Source of the DNA: CAYMST01 sp964393115
GTDB lineage: Bacteria > Bacteroidota > Bacteroidia > Cytophagales > Cyclobacteriaceae
Direction of reading: 5' to 3'
Assembly (NCBI GenBank): GCA_964393115.1
Contig: CAYMST010000018.1
Span: forward strand, 1-30,843
Length of the DNA: 30,843 nucleotides
Shown here: positions 22,789 to 30,843 of the stretch, one piece after another
How positions within the stretch are numbered: position 1 is the stretch's first letter
How the letters are laid out: the number at the start of each line of letters is the position of its first letter
The notes under the pieces: model-generated
Databases searched by the model: none
The model's input: the letters and a program-made list of their open reading frames with translations, nothing else
What the model was told of the DNA's origin: nothing
Position numbers and translations under genes: made by a program

Positions 22789-23529
22789 TTAGAGATTCCA
22801 GATCTCCCAAGCTTTGTCAGCTTGTAGGTGCAACATCCTTAAGCCGTTTAATGCCTTACTCCCTTGTTCGCGACCTTTTTTCATGAAAAGAGTGTCCACA
22901 GGGTTGTAAACGAGGTCATATAAAAAATGCTTTTCACTTAGGTTATCGTAGTCTAAATCGGGACAGCAATCCACATTTGGGTGCATACCCAAAGGCGTAG
23001 TATTTATGATTAGTTCATAATCAGCAAGATTACCTTCTGACCTCAACTCTTGATAACTTATTGCTTTATCACTAGATGATCGACTTATACATTTAAATGG
23101 TATTTTCAAATCTTCCAAAGCCACCTCAACGGCTTTAGAAGCTCCACCAGTCCCAAGGACCAATGCTCGCATGGTTGTCAGTTTCTCTTTCCCTATCCAT
23201 TCTTCAAGGGATAGTCTGAAGCCATAATAATCAGAATTGAATCCTACTAATTTACCATCAGAGAACTTGATAACATTCACAGCACCAATTTTTTCAGCGC
23301 TTGTATCTAGTTCATCTAGGAACGGAATTACAGCTTGCTTATGTGGAATAGTGACGTTTAAACCTGATAACTTTTTATCTGTTAAAAAGTCACGGAAATC
23401 TGCAATATGCTCTATTGGTAATAGCTCATAAACATGATCTTCAATCCCTAAATCACTCCATTTATCAGCAAAATACGCCTTAGAAAAGGAATGCGATACG
23501 GGATAACCAATTATTCCAAATGTCTTCAC
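22789..23529 (-). CDS. aroE: Shikimate dehydrogenase
   Basis: 246 residues. Reduces 3-dehydroshikimate to shikimate with NADPH in aromatic amino acid synthesis. The substrate-binding Ser pair is in PVSHSFSK (12 and 14), the catalytic Lys64 in NVTIPHK and Asp100 in FNSDYYGF. Asn85 is in GAVNVI, the cofactor loop GTGGAS is at 126-131, and NTTPLGMHP and DLVYNP complete the family pattern. Slightly short for AroE but complete. Its ATG overlaps the TGA of the DUF368 gene (23526-23529), making it the third gene of a coupled operon. Confidence 0.96.
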   Translation of the reverse strand: MKTFGIIGYPVSHSFSKAYFADKWSDLGIEDHVYELLPIEHIADFRDFLTDKKLSGLNVTIPHKQAVIPFLDELDTSAEKIGAVNVIKFSDGKLVGFNSDYYGFRLSLEEWIGKEKLTTMRALVLGTGGASKAVEVALEDLKIPFKCISRSSSDKAISYQELRSEGNLADYELIINTTPLGMHPNVDCCPDLDYDNLSEKHFLYDLVYNPVDTLFMKKGREQGSKALNGLRMLHLQADKAWEIWNL

Positions 23530-24467
23530 TTCACTTGAGCTTTTCTAATAGAAATTTTTTCTAATGCCACTACCAAAATTATACCAAGGGCAAAAAATAA
23601 GATCGCTATCACGATCTGTGGGTCATTTCCCGTTTCCAAGGCGTATCGGTCAGGCAGTACATTTGTTTCAATAAAAGGAACCTGTTCTCCACTAGAATTT
23701 ATGCGGTATTGATCAACTATCCTCCATGGCCAAACCTTATATAGTGATCCAAGCATAAACCCACTTAAGACCGCGATTGTCTTATCATGATACCTATCGA
23801 ATAAGAAGGACACCACACGAGAAAAGGATAGTATCCCAACTACGCAACCAGAAATGAAAGTGAGGATAAGCACTACATCAAAGTCTTTCAGTGCTCCTAA
23901 GACAACGTAGTATTTACCAAGAATCAGTAAGATGAAACTACCTGAAATTCCCGGAAGGATCATAGCACAAATGGCTATTGCTCCTGAAATAAATATGAAA
24001 AAAAAATTATTGGGAGTATGGTCAAAAGGCGCAATAGACACTACTAGAAAGCCTGTGATGATCCCAACTGGCACAAAAACCAAAGTCGTAAGACTTCTAT
24101 CTACAATTTTCTTTCCTACAGAAAGAGAGGAAATAAGTATTAAACCAAAAAACAATGACCAAACGGCAATAGGCTCAGTTTTAATCAAAAAATGTATCAG
24201 TCTTGATAATCCTAGTACCGAGACAGCTACTCCGGCCAAAACACATAGCAGGAACCATCCATTGGTATGCTCCCAAAGTGCTTTAATACGGAATTTTATT
24301 AGGAACCTTAAGGCCTGTCGATCAATCGAATTTATAGATTTCACTAACTCCTCATAGATCCCGGTAATAAAGGCAACTGTTCCTCCACTGACACCAGGTA
24401 TCAGGTCAGCAATCCCCATGCACGCACCTTTAATCAATAAAATAAAATAGTCTCCTATTCCTCTCAT
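23526..24467 (-). CDS. popT: DUF368 polyprenyl-phosphate translocase (PopT-like)
   Basis: 313 residues with about eight or nine membrane segments. The DUF368 signature appears twice in inverted-repeat style: GIADLIPGVSGGTVAFITGIYEEL near the N terminus and MILPGISGSFILLILGKYY in the middle. DUF368 proteins have been shown in other bacteria to return undecaprenyl phosphate to the inner face of the membrane for reuse in wall and surface-polysaccharide synthesis. That role is transferred here from the family. A periplasmic loop around 255-285 is longer than average. The start overlaps the comA stop and the stop overlaps the aroE start, each by four bases. A capsule locus lies a few kilobases away but is a separate unit. 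Confidence 0.88.
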   Translation of the reverse strand: MRGIGDYFILLIKGACMGIADLIPGVSGGTVAFITGIYEELVKSINSIDRQALRFLIKFRIKALWEHTNGWFLLCVLAGVAVSVLGLSRLIHFLIKTEPIAVWSLFFGLILISSLSVGKKIVDRSLTTLVFVPVGIITGFLVVSIAPFDHTPNNFFFIFISGAIAICAMILPGISGSFILLILGKYYVVLGALKDFDVVLILTFISGCVVGILSFSRVVSFLFDRYHDKTIAVLSGFMLGSLYKVWPWRIVDQYRINSSGEQVPFIETNVLPDRYALETGNDPQIVIAILFFALGIILVVALEKISIRKAQVK

Positions 24468-25228
24468 TGATCAGATAGAAAATGATTGAAAGTATCTCCT
24501 CTAAGACCGAGTCTTATGGTTTCTAATGGAATGACTTCTTGAGGGGCAATATTACCAACATTAACATTAGTTCCGATTAACTTAATGAACCAGACCTGTT
24601 GCTCTTTTTGGGGCGCTTCCCAAATAATCTTGTCACCTGGAATCTTAGTTAAAATTTCCTGAACTAAACCTGAGCGTACCTCACCAGTAGATCTGAACAA
24701 TCCTACATTACCGCTTTCACGCGCTTCTCCAATTACTTTCCAGGCTCCTGCATCCAACTCAGCCTGCATGAGCTGGATCCATTGATAAGGTGGAATTATT
24801 TTTTCTTCATCCTTAGATCCAACTTCAGAAAGTACGGTGACCTCCTTTGATAGCGTTCGAATAAGCTCACATTTTTTATCGTGATCTAGTTCTATAGAAC
24901 CGTCAGAGACCTCTGCAAACTCAATACCGTATTTATCTAGTGTTCTTCGATAGTCATCGAACTGACCACGGACAAGAAATGCCTCGAATAACGTTCCTCC
25001 AAAATATACCGGTATACCCGCTTCTTTGTAAATAGCCAGCTTCTCAGGAAATTTTTGAGTGATGTATGACGTCGCCCAACCAAGTTTTACGATATCCACG
25101 AAATCCCCACATACGTCAATCATATCCTCAACTTCTCGTATGCTTAACCCTTTATCCATTACCATAGTAAGACCTGTGTCCCGAGGCTTGGACGTTCTTT
25201 CTGGAATATCGTTAAGTTGATAATTCAT
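24464..25228 (-). CDS. comA: Phosphosulfolactate synthase
   Basis: 254 residues. The ComA family condenses phosphoenolpyruvate with sulfite to (2R)-phospho-3-sulfolactate. Recognisable stretches are FVDIVKLGWATSYI at about 43-56, GIPVYFGGTLFEAF at 71-84, GIEFAEVSDGSIEL at 101-114, and WKVIGEARESGNVGLF in the second half, which give a TIM-barrel outline and conserved Lys and Glu sites. In archaea the product leads to coenzyme M. In Bacteroidota a more likely use is a precursor for sulfonate compounds such as sulfonolipids through cysteate, but this is inference, and no comB, comC or capnine-synthesis gene is visible here. First gene of the operon with DUF368 and aroE. Confidence 0.92.
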   Translation of the reverse strand: MNYQLNDIPERTSKPRDTGLTMVMDKGLSIREVEDMIDVCGDFVDIVKLGWATSYITQKFPEKLAIYKEAGIPVYFGGTLFEAFLVRGQFDDYRRTLDKYGIEFAEVSDGSIELDHDKKCELIRTLSKEVTVLSEVGSKDEEKIIPPYQWIQLMQAELDAGAWKVIGEARESGNVGLFRSTGEVRSGLVQEILTKIPGDKIIWEAPQKEQQVWFIKLIGTNVNVGNIAPQEVIPLETIRLGLRGDTFNHFLSDQ

Positions 25229-25350
25229 GAAATATTGTTTTTAGATAAGGAATAGAACGCTGATATTGCCCAAAGCAATTATATGTCAGTTCCTTTCATT
25301 TTTGCTGGCGCAAATTGATACAAAACTTTATACTACCACCAAACTTTGTG

Positions 25351-26762
25351 CTATTTTTTTCTGAATTTCCGAATAACTCGAAATAAAGCTTTTTGCGTTT
25401 CCATCTTAGGAAAAAAATCAAACAGTACTTTATGATTATCAAAGTCTAGCGTGAGGCCATTTTCAAGAAAGCTAAATGCATTCTTGTAATCTCCATGATA
25501 TATTAAATAAACCACCATCCTATAATGGACATCTGAAACCTCAGGAGCTTCCTCTATAGCAGTCTGAAGGGTTTCAATAGCCCTCTTGTAATCTCCTTGT
25601 TCAAAATAAATAAATGACCAATCTAGCCAAATCACCCAGTTAGAAGGGTCTATAGACGCCACTTCCGCATAAGCGTCAAGCGCCTTCCTTACATTACCTA
25701 CTTTGTATTCGGTTTCCGCGTAGGTAAGAAAATAATTAGTATTTCTTCTATTAATTTTTATTGCTTTCTNNNNNNNNNNNNNNAGTAAGTTGCCTCATAC
25801 CAATTTTCATTTGTTGAAAGACAGGCCCCGAGGTTGTACAATGCCTCATCATAAAGACTATCTATCTTAATCGCTTTTTGATAATAGCAAATAGCATCTT
25901 CTATATTATTCTGTCGTTCATAAGCGATTCCTATGGAACAATATGTTTCCGCAGAAGGCCCTTCGATAACTACTGTTTGCTGAAAGGCAGCTAAAGCATT
26001 CTCGAATTCCCCAAGAGATAGCAATGCATTCCCCATATTGAAATAAGCGCTGCTAAATTTATCGTCAATAACAACGGCATAATCATAAGCTTTGACGGCT
26101 TTCTCAAACTCCTCAAGCTTATTATAGGCGATTCCTAAGTTATACCAAGCCTGAGCCGAATATGGATCGGCGTCTATGAACTTTTCATAATAACCAATAC
26201 TTGATTCCAACTCTCCCAGCATATCCAAACAATATGCAAGCTCGTATATCGCATTTTCATTATTCTGATCCTCTTCCAATGATTTCTTGTAGTAAGGAAT
26301 GGCGGCTTCAAACTGGGCATGGGTCTGATAAGCAAATCCCATATTGAATAGCACCTCACCTTTGTCTTCAGCGAACGTTAAAGCTTTACGAAAATATTCC
26401 ATAGCTTCCTCTAGGTGATCATCAAGGGCTAACACCTTACCCATCATAGTAAGAATGTCAGAATCAGTTGGAGAAAGTTTTAACAGGTTTTCAAGCAACT
26501 GGTATGATGAAGCTAAATCCCCTTTGAGCAAAAACAAATTAGATTCCAATACTTTGAGTTCAATGGAATAGGGATGCTGGTTTAACGATGTCTCTATCGC
26601 AAATTGAGCTTTGTCCAGTTTTTCATTATCCAGATAGTAACGAATGATTTCTTCAAACTCCTCAACATCATAGAAGCGCAAGTCCGCATTTTTAGCTCTT
26701 TTTTCAAAAGACCTAACAAGGTTTAGCAGTGCTTCTTCGTGATTTTTGAAATCCTCTGACAT
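25351..26762 (-). CDS. TPR-repeat protein, interrupted by an assembly gap
   Basis: Two minus-strand open pieces (26762 down to the run of N at 25783-25770, then 25769 down to 25351) are one gene. Both are tandem tetratricopeptide repeats, around ten or more in all, such as EDAICYYQKAIKIDS, EAAIPYYKKSLEED, ESSIGYYEKFIDAD and, after the gap, KAIKINRRNTNYF. The second piece has no proper start of its own; a GTG at 25662 sits in mid-repeat. The two frames differ by one base across the 14 N. The repeat register (EA-x5-KAI) predicts that only six bases are missing, which restores the frame and gives about 467 residues. No signal peptide. Generic scaffold-type protein; partner unknown. It is preceded by the capsule genes and followed by comA, each across gaps of about 120 bases. 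Confidence 0.85.
25770..25783. other. Assembly gap (14 N)
   Basis: A run of 14 undetermined bases inside the TPR gene. The length is not a real measurement: the reading frame on either side is restored only if the true number is a multiple of three, and the repeat pattern best fits six. Confidence 0.95.
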
Positions 26763-26880
26763 GTACTAAAGATAGATAAAGGTTTTACTTCAAGAAACTG
26801 TTATTGAGGAATAAACCAAAAAAATATGGTTTTTGCAACTCAAACGGCATTTTTATCCAAGAAATACAATTCGGACCAAA

Positions 26881-29214
26881 TTATTTTTCCTCATAATATC
26901 CATAGCCATAACCATAACCATAGCCATATGGGTTCCCATAAGTCGTACTTTTACCCACAGCATTTAGTATGACTGACATATTAGTAAACTTATTGACGTC
27001 TCTAAGGTTATGAAGTGACTTAACAAAGTTTCTTTTTGAGTAGTTAGCCTTAAATACGTATATCGAAAAGTCAGATTTCTTCATAGCCAGAATACCATCG
27101 GTTACCAATCCCACAGGTGGTGTGTCCAAAATGATTATATCAAACCTTTCCTTGAGATCCTCAACAAACTCATGAAAAGAGGGGCTAAGTATTAGCTCAG
27201 CGGGGTTTGGTGGTTTTAAACCAGCTGGTATGTAGTATAAATTTTCTTGTTCTGTAGCATGTATATTTTCCTCAAGGCCCGTTTGACCAATCAAAATCGT
27301 GCTAACACCGGATTCAGAATTATCATCGCTAAAGGCTAAATGCACTTTTGGCTTTCGCATGTCTAAATCAACAATCACAACCTTTTTGTGTGACATAGCA
27401 AGCATCGCACCAAGATTTACCGCCACAAAAGTCTTCCCTTCACCACTAATTGTAGAAGTTATGGATATGATCTGATTCTCCTTTGCTCCGCTTATGAACT
27501 GCATGCTGGTGCGAATTGAACGCATAGCCTCGCTAATAGCAGATTTAGGATTGCCATTAACTACTAGTTTAGTAAGTGGCAGTTTTTCTTTTCTATAGAA
27601 TGGTATACTCCCTAAAATCGGAACTGAAGTCAACAACTCCATTTCCTTCTGACTTAATATTTGGTTATTAATTAGATATTTAGCGGTTATAAAGAGAAGA
27701 GATAAAACTAACGAGACCAATAGTGCTACTATATAAATCAAGTCTTTATTCGGCTTCAAAGGCGAAAAAGGGAGTGAAGGAGGAGATAAGACCGTATAGT
27801 TCGTTACAGTACCAGCTTTTGTAATTTCCATCTCTGCCCGAGTTTTGATAAGGGAGAAGTAAAATTCTACCTCTAGATTATAAAATCTTCTTTTCTTATT
27901 GTAGCTATTTTTCATAGCCGGAAGCCTAAACAATTCAGCCTCAAATATTTTTCGGTTTTTATTAAGTTCGCCAAGTGTTTCTTTTTGAACCTTAAGATAT
28001 TCTTCTATGAGCCAAATTAAGGATTCTCGACTTTCTTTAAGCTCTTCTTGAATCAAACTAGAGGCAGTGCTTTTGTTACTATAAGACCGAGAGATTGATT
28101 TTGTTTTTTCGTATTGTGACAAGTAGTCAGTAACTGAGGATTTTAAGATATCAGGTAAATATTCATTGGTGAACGGATTGAAGGTTATATCCTTTTCTTT
28201 TCGAACATGGTCTAAAAATACTCCAAGCTTAATAATATTATTTTTTAAAAAATAACGCTGTGTATCTAGTTGATTAAGTCGTTGTAAAGACTCACCTAAT
28301 TCGCTGTTCAAATCCAAAGTTCTGTGTTGAACAACAAAGTTTTCAAAGTATGTCTCATAATTATCAATTTTCTTTTCCGTAATTTTTAATTGACTTTCTA
28401 GAAATAATAATTTTTGTTCAAGAGCTTGATTTTTTGCTGCAATAGAATACTTAAGGTATATGGTATCAACCGCAGCTATAAAGTCCCTTGCTTTATGTTT
28501 ATTTCTATCAACCATTGATATTCTTATTGTTCTAGCGCTAGGGTTTTCTACATTAACCTTTAAATTATTCTTAAGTAACTTTATAACCTTTGATTTTGAA
28601 TTGATTCTGAAATAGAAAAATAAGTGTTTGTAATCATCACTGTAAGCACCATTTTGAAAAACCTGTAACTTAATACCATTATAGTGAATCGGCTGGTTGT
28701 AAAACCCTACTACCTTTTCTTGATCTGAATTCAATTTGCTTAGCTCATACTTAAACTCATCGATCAATCGAATTCTAATACTCTGACTCGCTAAAGTTGA
28801 TTTATCTGAAAGTACTTCTACTAAAAATGGAGAGTGGTCATATCGTTCTTCTTCAAGGATACTCCCTTTTAAATAGTATGATATTTCATAATTTAAAACA
28901 TCAGCCACCTTACCTAGGAACACGTCAGATTTCAATATCTCTAACTGACCAGACATTCCAGAAGAAGGATCTGAAGGCAGGCTGGACCCAATTCCCAAAA
29001 TGCTCGCTTCACTCTTTTCATCTAATTTTATTAATGAGCTGCTTTCAAATACTGATGGAGTATAACGTATATACATGTATGCTATACCAGTGGCAACACA
29101 AAATATAATGACCACCCAAGGCAAGCTTTTGCGAATCGCAACCATGGCCTTATTCGGGTCAAAGTAGTTGTCTAACTTGACAGCGTCGTTGTTTTGATCA
29201 AATTCTATTGCCAC
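26881..29214 (-). CDS. Wzc-like polysaccharide co-polymerase / tyrosine autokinase
   Basis: 777 residues. Residues 1-32 are cytoplasmic, then membrane helix 1 (about 33-50), a long periplasmic Wzz-type domain with coiled coils (about 260-440) and helix 2 (about 490-512). The cytoplasmic BY-kinase domain follows: Walker A SGEGKT at 590-595, Walker A' VIVDLDMRKP around 613-622 and Walker B IIILDTPP around 693-700. The tail, residues 759-777, holds eight tyrosines in a Tyr-Gly run (YGYGYGYGYGYY) and is the expected autophosphorylation cluster. Such proteins control chain length and export of capsule or exopolysaccharide together with a Wza channel. The gene starts 15 bases after the Wza-like gene, so they are one operon. 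Confidence 0.94.
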   Translation of the reverse strand: MAIEFDQNNDAVKLDNYFDPNKAMVAIRKSLPWVVIIFCVATGIAYMYIRYTPSVFESSSLIKLDEKSEASILGIGSSLPSDPSSGMSGQLEILKSDVFLGKVADVLNYEISYYLKGSILEEERYDHSPFLVEVLSDKSTLASQSIRIRLIDEFKYELSKLNSDQEKVVGFYNQPIHYNGIKLQVFQNGAYSDDYKHLFFYFRINSKSKVIKLLKNNLKVNVENPSARTIRISMVDRNKHKARDFIAAVDTIYLKYSIAAKNQALEQKLLFLESQLKITEKKIDNYETYFENFVVQHRTLDLNSELGESLQRLNQLDTQRYFLKNNIIKLGVFLDHVRKEKDITFNPFTNEYLPDILKSSVTDYLSQYEKTKSISRSYSNKSTASSLIQEELKESRESLIWLIEEYLKVQKETLGELNKNRKIFEAELFRLPAMKNSYNKKRRFYNLEVEFYFSLIKTRAEMEITKAGTVTNYTVLSPPSLPFSPLKPNKDLIYIVALLVSLVLSLLFITAKYLINNQILSQKEMELLTSVPILGSIPFYRKEKLPLTKLVVNGNPKSAISEAMRSIRTSMQFISGAKENQIISITSTISGEGKTFVAVNLGAMLAMSHKKVVIVDLDMRKPKVHLAFSDDNSESGVSTILIGQTGLEENIHATEQENLYYIPAGLKPPNPAELILSPSFHEFVEDLKERFDIIILDTPPVGLVTDGILAMKKSDFSIYVFKANYSKRNFVKSLHNLRDVNKFTNMSVILNAVGKSTTYGNPYGYGYGYGYGYYEEK

Positions 29215-29229
29215 CTTATGCTTATGGTA

Positions 29230-30030
29230 TTAATTATTCAAACTGTTGATAAAAAATATGAAGGTAAGTGTGTTGGTAACAAACGTCATATATGTATTAA
29301 TATCACCCAAAGACTGAAACCATGCCCTTCTCCAGGGATCAATATATATAACATCTCCCGAATGAATTGGGATGACAGATTGTTTCATACCCGAGATAGT
29401 AGACAGGTCAATTTCATAGACCTCGGGATTTGTATAATTCCCCCTTATGACCTTAATATTTTGCGACTTAGCATTTCTGTTTACTCCTCCATTCAATGCC
29501 AACACTTCTAATAAAGACATTCCTTCATTCGGCAATGGAATTACAGTTCCGGTCGCTCCTCCTAGTAAAATAACCCGCTTGTTGAGATAATTAATGACTG
29601 CAAATGACTCTTTATAATAATCATTATACATCTCACCAAGAATATCCTGTGCTTCTTGAAGGGTATAGCCTACTAATTTCACATCTCCCAATAAGGGAAA
29701 CCGCACCGTGCTGTCTACCCTCACTAAGTAATCTACTTGTCTTCTTTGATTCAGACCTTGATTGTTCTGATTTGTGCCACCACCGAGTTGCCGAGCAAAT
29801 TCGAAGTTGGGATCTATGATTAGCTCGCCTTTATTCGTGTATAGGTCTAGAGAGAGGAGGTCATTAATTTGTATTCGGTAATTTGATAAGCTAACATCCA
29901 CAGCTGATTGTAGATTATTCTCGTCGAATAGCTCATCATATTTGAACATTACATCTTGATTATACCCTCCACAAGAGGCCAACAGCGTAATGAGTAATAA
30001 CTTAATGAGAACAGATCTGAACAAATGCAA
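29230..30030 (-). CDS. Polysaccharide export outer-membrane lipoprotein (Wza-like)
   Basis: 266 residues. The lipobox is LLASC with Cys20. The poly-export domain follows (NYRIQINDLLSLDLYTNKGE near 51-70, then FPLLGDVKLVGYTLQEAQDIL), and after it at least one SLBB domain (NKRVILLGGATGTVIPLPNEG, then LNGGVNRNA and HSGDVIYIDP). The last 20 residues are hydrophobic (TNTLTFIFFINSLNN) and could form the outer-membrane helix that makes the Wza pore in enterobacteria. It should form the export channel used with the Wzc-like kinase encoded next. A glycosyltransferase gene precedes it by 83 bases. Confidence 0.92.
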   Translation of the reverse strand: MHLFRSVLIKLLLITLLASCGGYNQDVMFKYDELFDENNLQSAVDVSLSNYRIQINDLLSLDLYTNKGELIIDPNFEFARQLGGGTNQNNQGLNQRRQVDYLVRVDSTVRFPLLGDVKLVGYTLQEAQDILGEMYNDYYKESFAVINYLNKRVILLGGATGTVIPLPNEGMSLLEVLALNGGVNRNAKSQNIKVIRGNYTNPEVYEIDLSTISGMKQSVIPIHSGDVIYIDPWRRAWFQSLGDINTYMTFVTNTLTFIFFINSLNN

Positions 30031-30049
30031 AATTGATTATTTTGAAACT

Positions 30050-30057
30050 CAAAGCTA
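30050..30057 (-). promoter_or_regulatory. Candidate -7 box before the Wza-like gene
   Basis: Minus-strand TAGCTTTG matches TAnnTTTG and lies 19 bases before the ATG at 30030. No clear -33 TTTG is found upstream, so an internal promoter for the export pair is possible but weakly supported. Confidence 0.25.
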
Positions 30058-30113
30058 AAACGAAATATTTCATAAACTTCTTCTTTATTCTGAAAACTCG
30101 ATTGAAATCATAT

Positions 30114-30843
30114 TTACAGAAGCATCTTAGAGGTGTAGGCGCTTATAATATTCCTTTCGTCGTATATATCCTCTACGCGCTTACGCGCAAAATCCCCAAA
30201 TGCGGTTAGTTGATCCTTGTCACATTTGGAAATGTGCTCCATTGCCAAAGAGAGACTTTTCCAGTCTTTTTCTTTGCATAAAAAGCCATTTTTACCGTTC
30301 AAAACAACGCTATTACAGCCCGGGACATCCGTTGCAATCATCGGCCTCCCTATACAACTTGCTTCCAACAAAGTTCTGGGTGTTCCTTCACGGTATGAGG
30401 GTAAAACAACGACATGGCAATCTGCAATATGGGGTGTTACATCGTCCGTATAACCAAGGTAATTTATTGATCCGTCGTTTACATATTCATCTAGCTGCAC
30501 TTTGCTTACGCCTCTTTTATGCGATTCATCAAGCTTACCTAAAAGTTGACATTCGAAATTCGGATACCTCTTCTTCATTTCTCGCGCAGCCTGTAAAAAC
30601 TCCAAAACGCCTTTATCAATTAATAACCTGGAAATCATTAGAAACCGAAATCCCTTTGTGGTTTTTGGCAACTCCAACTTCCTAAACTTATCCGTATCGA
30701 TTCCTGATCCAGGAATAACACTTGTTTTGCCAATAGGCAACGAGACTAACTCTAAAAATAACTTCTGGTCGTATTGGTTTTGAAAGAAAACGTGCCAGAC
30801 TCTCCTAAATGACAAACTATAGAGTAGAACAGCTAATCTTTTG
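30114..30843 (-). CDS. Glycosyltransferase family 4 (partial, 5' end outside the window)
   Basis: The frame is open to the right edge of the window, so the 5' part of the gene is missing; a TTG at 30813-30815 is only an internal codon. About 243 residues remain, covering the end of the first domain and the C-terminal Rossmann domain. Motifs are VIPGSGIDTDKFR, FLMISRLLIDKGVLEFLQAA (donor-binding strand) and the Glu motif PSYREGTPRTLLEASCIGRP with its E-x7-E pair, followed by MIATDVPGCNSVV. This is the pattern of retaining GT4 enzymes of the capsule type that build lipid-linked repeat units. Donor and acceptor sugars cannot be told. The Wza- and Wzc-like genes downstream place it in a capsule or exopolysaccharide locus. 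Confidence 0.9.
   Translation of the reverse strand, partial: KRLAVLLYSLSFRRVWHVFFQNQYDQKLFLELVSLPIGKTSVIPGSGIDTDKFRKLELPKTTKGFRFLMISRLLIDKGVLEFLQAAREMKKRYPNFECQLLGKLDESHKRGVSKVQLDEYVNDGSINYLGYTDDVTPHIADCHVVVLPSYREGTPRTLLEASCIGRPMIATDVPGCNSVVLNGKNGFLCKEKDWKSLSLAMEHISKCDKDQLTAFGDFARKRVEDIYDERNIISAYTSKMLL

Noticed and set aside
23932..24357. 141-residue plus-strand frame inside the DUF368 gene
   Set aside because: Antisense shadow of a membrane protein gene; the translation has no domain or signal and no promoter of its own.
25265..25285. Hairpin ATTGC-N5-GCAAT upstream of comA as a riboswitch or terminator
   Set aside because: Only five pairs, no T run, and no conserved riboswitch elements around it.
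25351..25662. A separate 103-residue TPR protein starting at GTG 25662
   Set aside because: TPR sequence continues in frame upstream of this codon right up to the assembly gap, so it is the C-terminal part of the larger gene.
26890..26935. Short tandem repeat as a possible CRISPR or satellite array
   Set aside because: It is the in-frame code for the Tyr-Gly tail of the Wzc-like kinase; there are no spacers and the repeats are only six bases.
30114..30815. Complete glycosyltransferase starting at the TTG at 30815
   Set aside because: The frame stays open to the window edge and the N-terminal domain of a GT4 enzyme is missing, so the gene is truncated by the window.

Overview
The window is a 30.8 kb piece of an AT-rich bacterial chromosome, almost certainly from the Bacteroidota and most like a marine or free-living Cytophagales-type gliding bacterium. 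The support is the gene set: DPP-IV, a FISUMP-domain protein, an animal/fungal-type (GT3) glycogen synthase, phosphosulfolactate synthase, M1 aminopeptidase with a GMEYP motif, and a Wzc kinase with a Tyr-Gly tail. Shine-Dalgarno sites are generally absent and several starts have TAnnTTTG-like -7 boxes. No phage, IS transposase, CRISPR array, rRNA or tRNA was seen.

Layout. 1-63 is probably the tail of an upstream gene. 95-1072 is a secreted zinc phospholipase/nuclease-like protein. 1115-3675 (minus) is a compact housekeeping operon read as hemerythrin/Ric-like protein, ruvX, def, omega-amidase. 3912-5510 is a CtpA-type protease and 5539-6159 an unknown membrane-anchored protein. 6220-7074 is a FISUMP protein preceded by a near-perfect sigma-54 promoter and followed by a terminator. 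7134-9946 (minus) is DPP-IV translationally coupled to an SGNH-fold protein that has lost its catalytic residues. 10042-13108 is a two-gene signalling unit: a cyclic-nucleotide-domain histidine kinase followed by a response regulator fused to a glutaredoxin-like and a thioredoxin-reductase-like flavoprotein module. 13136-14269 (minus) holds a TPR protein and a small membrane protein with a possible -1 frameshift extension. 14478-16358 is glycogen synthase.

16428-18169 (minus) carries two paralogous 191-residue lipoproteins, each followed by nearly the same terminator hairpin. The gap between them contains a long imperfect palindrome with a GC-rich core, resembling a miniature inverted-repeat element. 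18327-22682 has an M1 aminopeptidase and uvrB. 22789-25228 is a translationally coupled operon, comA, popT (DUF368), aroE. 25351-26762 is one TPR gene broken only by an assembly gap. 26881-30843 is part of a capsule/exopolysaccharide locus: glycosyltransferase (cut by the window edge), Wza-like export lipoprotein, Wzc-like tyrosine autokinase.

The most interesting items are the flavoprotein-output two-component pair, the foldback element between the paralogous lipoproteins, the sigma-54 promoter before the FISUMP gene, the slippery heptamer at the end of the small membrane protein gene, and the catalytically dead SGNH partner of DPP-IV. All functions are inferred from sequence reading; no database search was possible.
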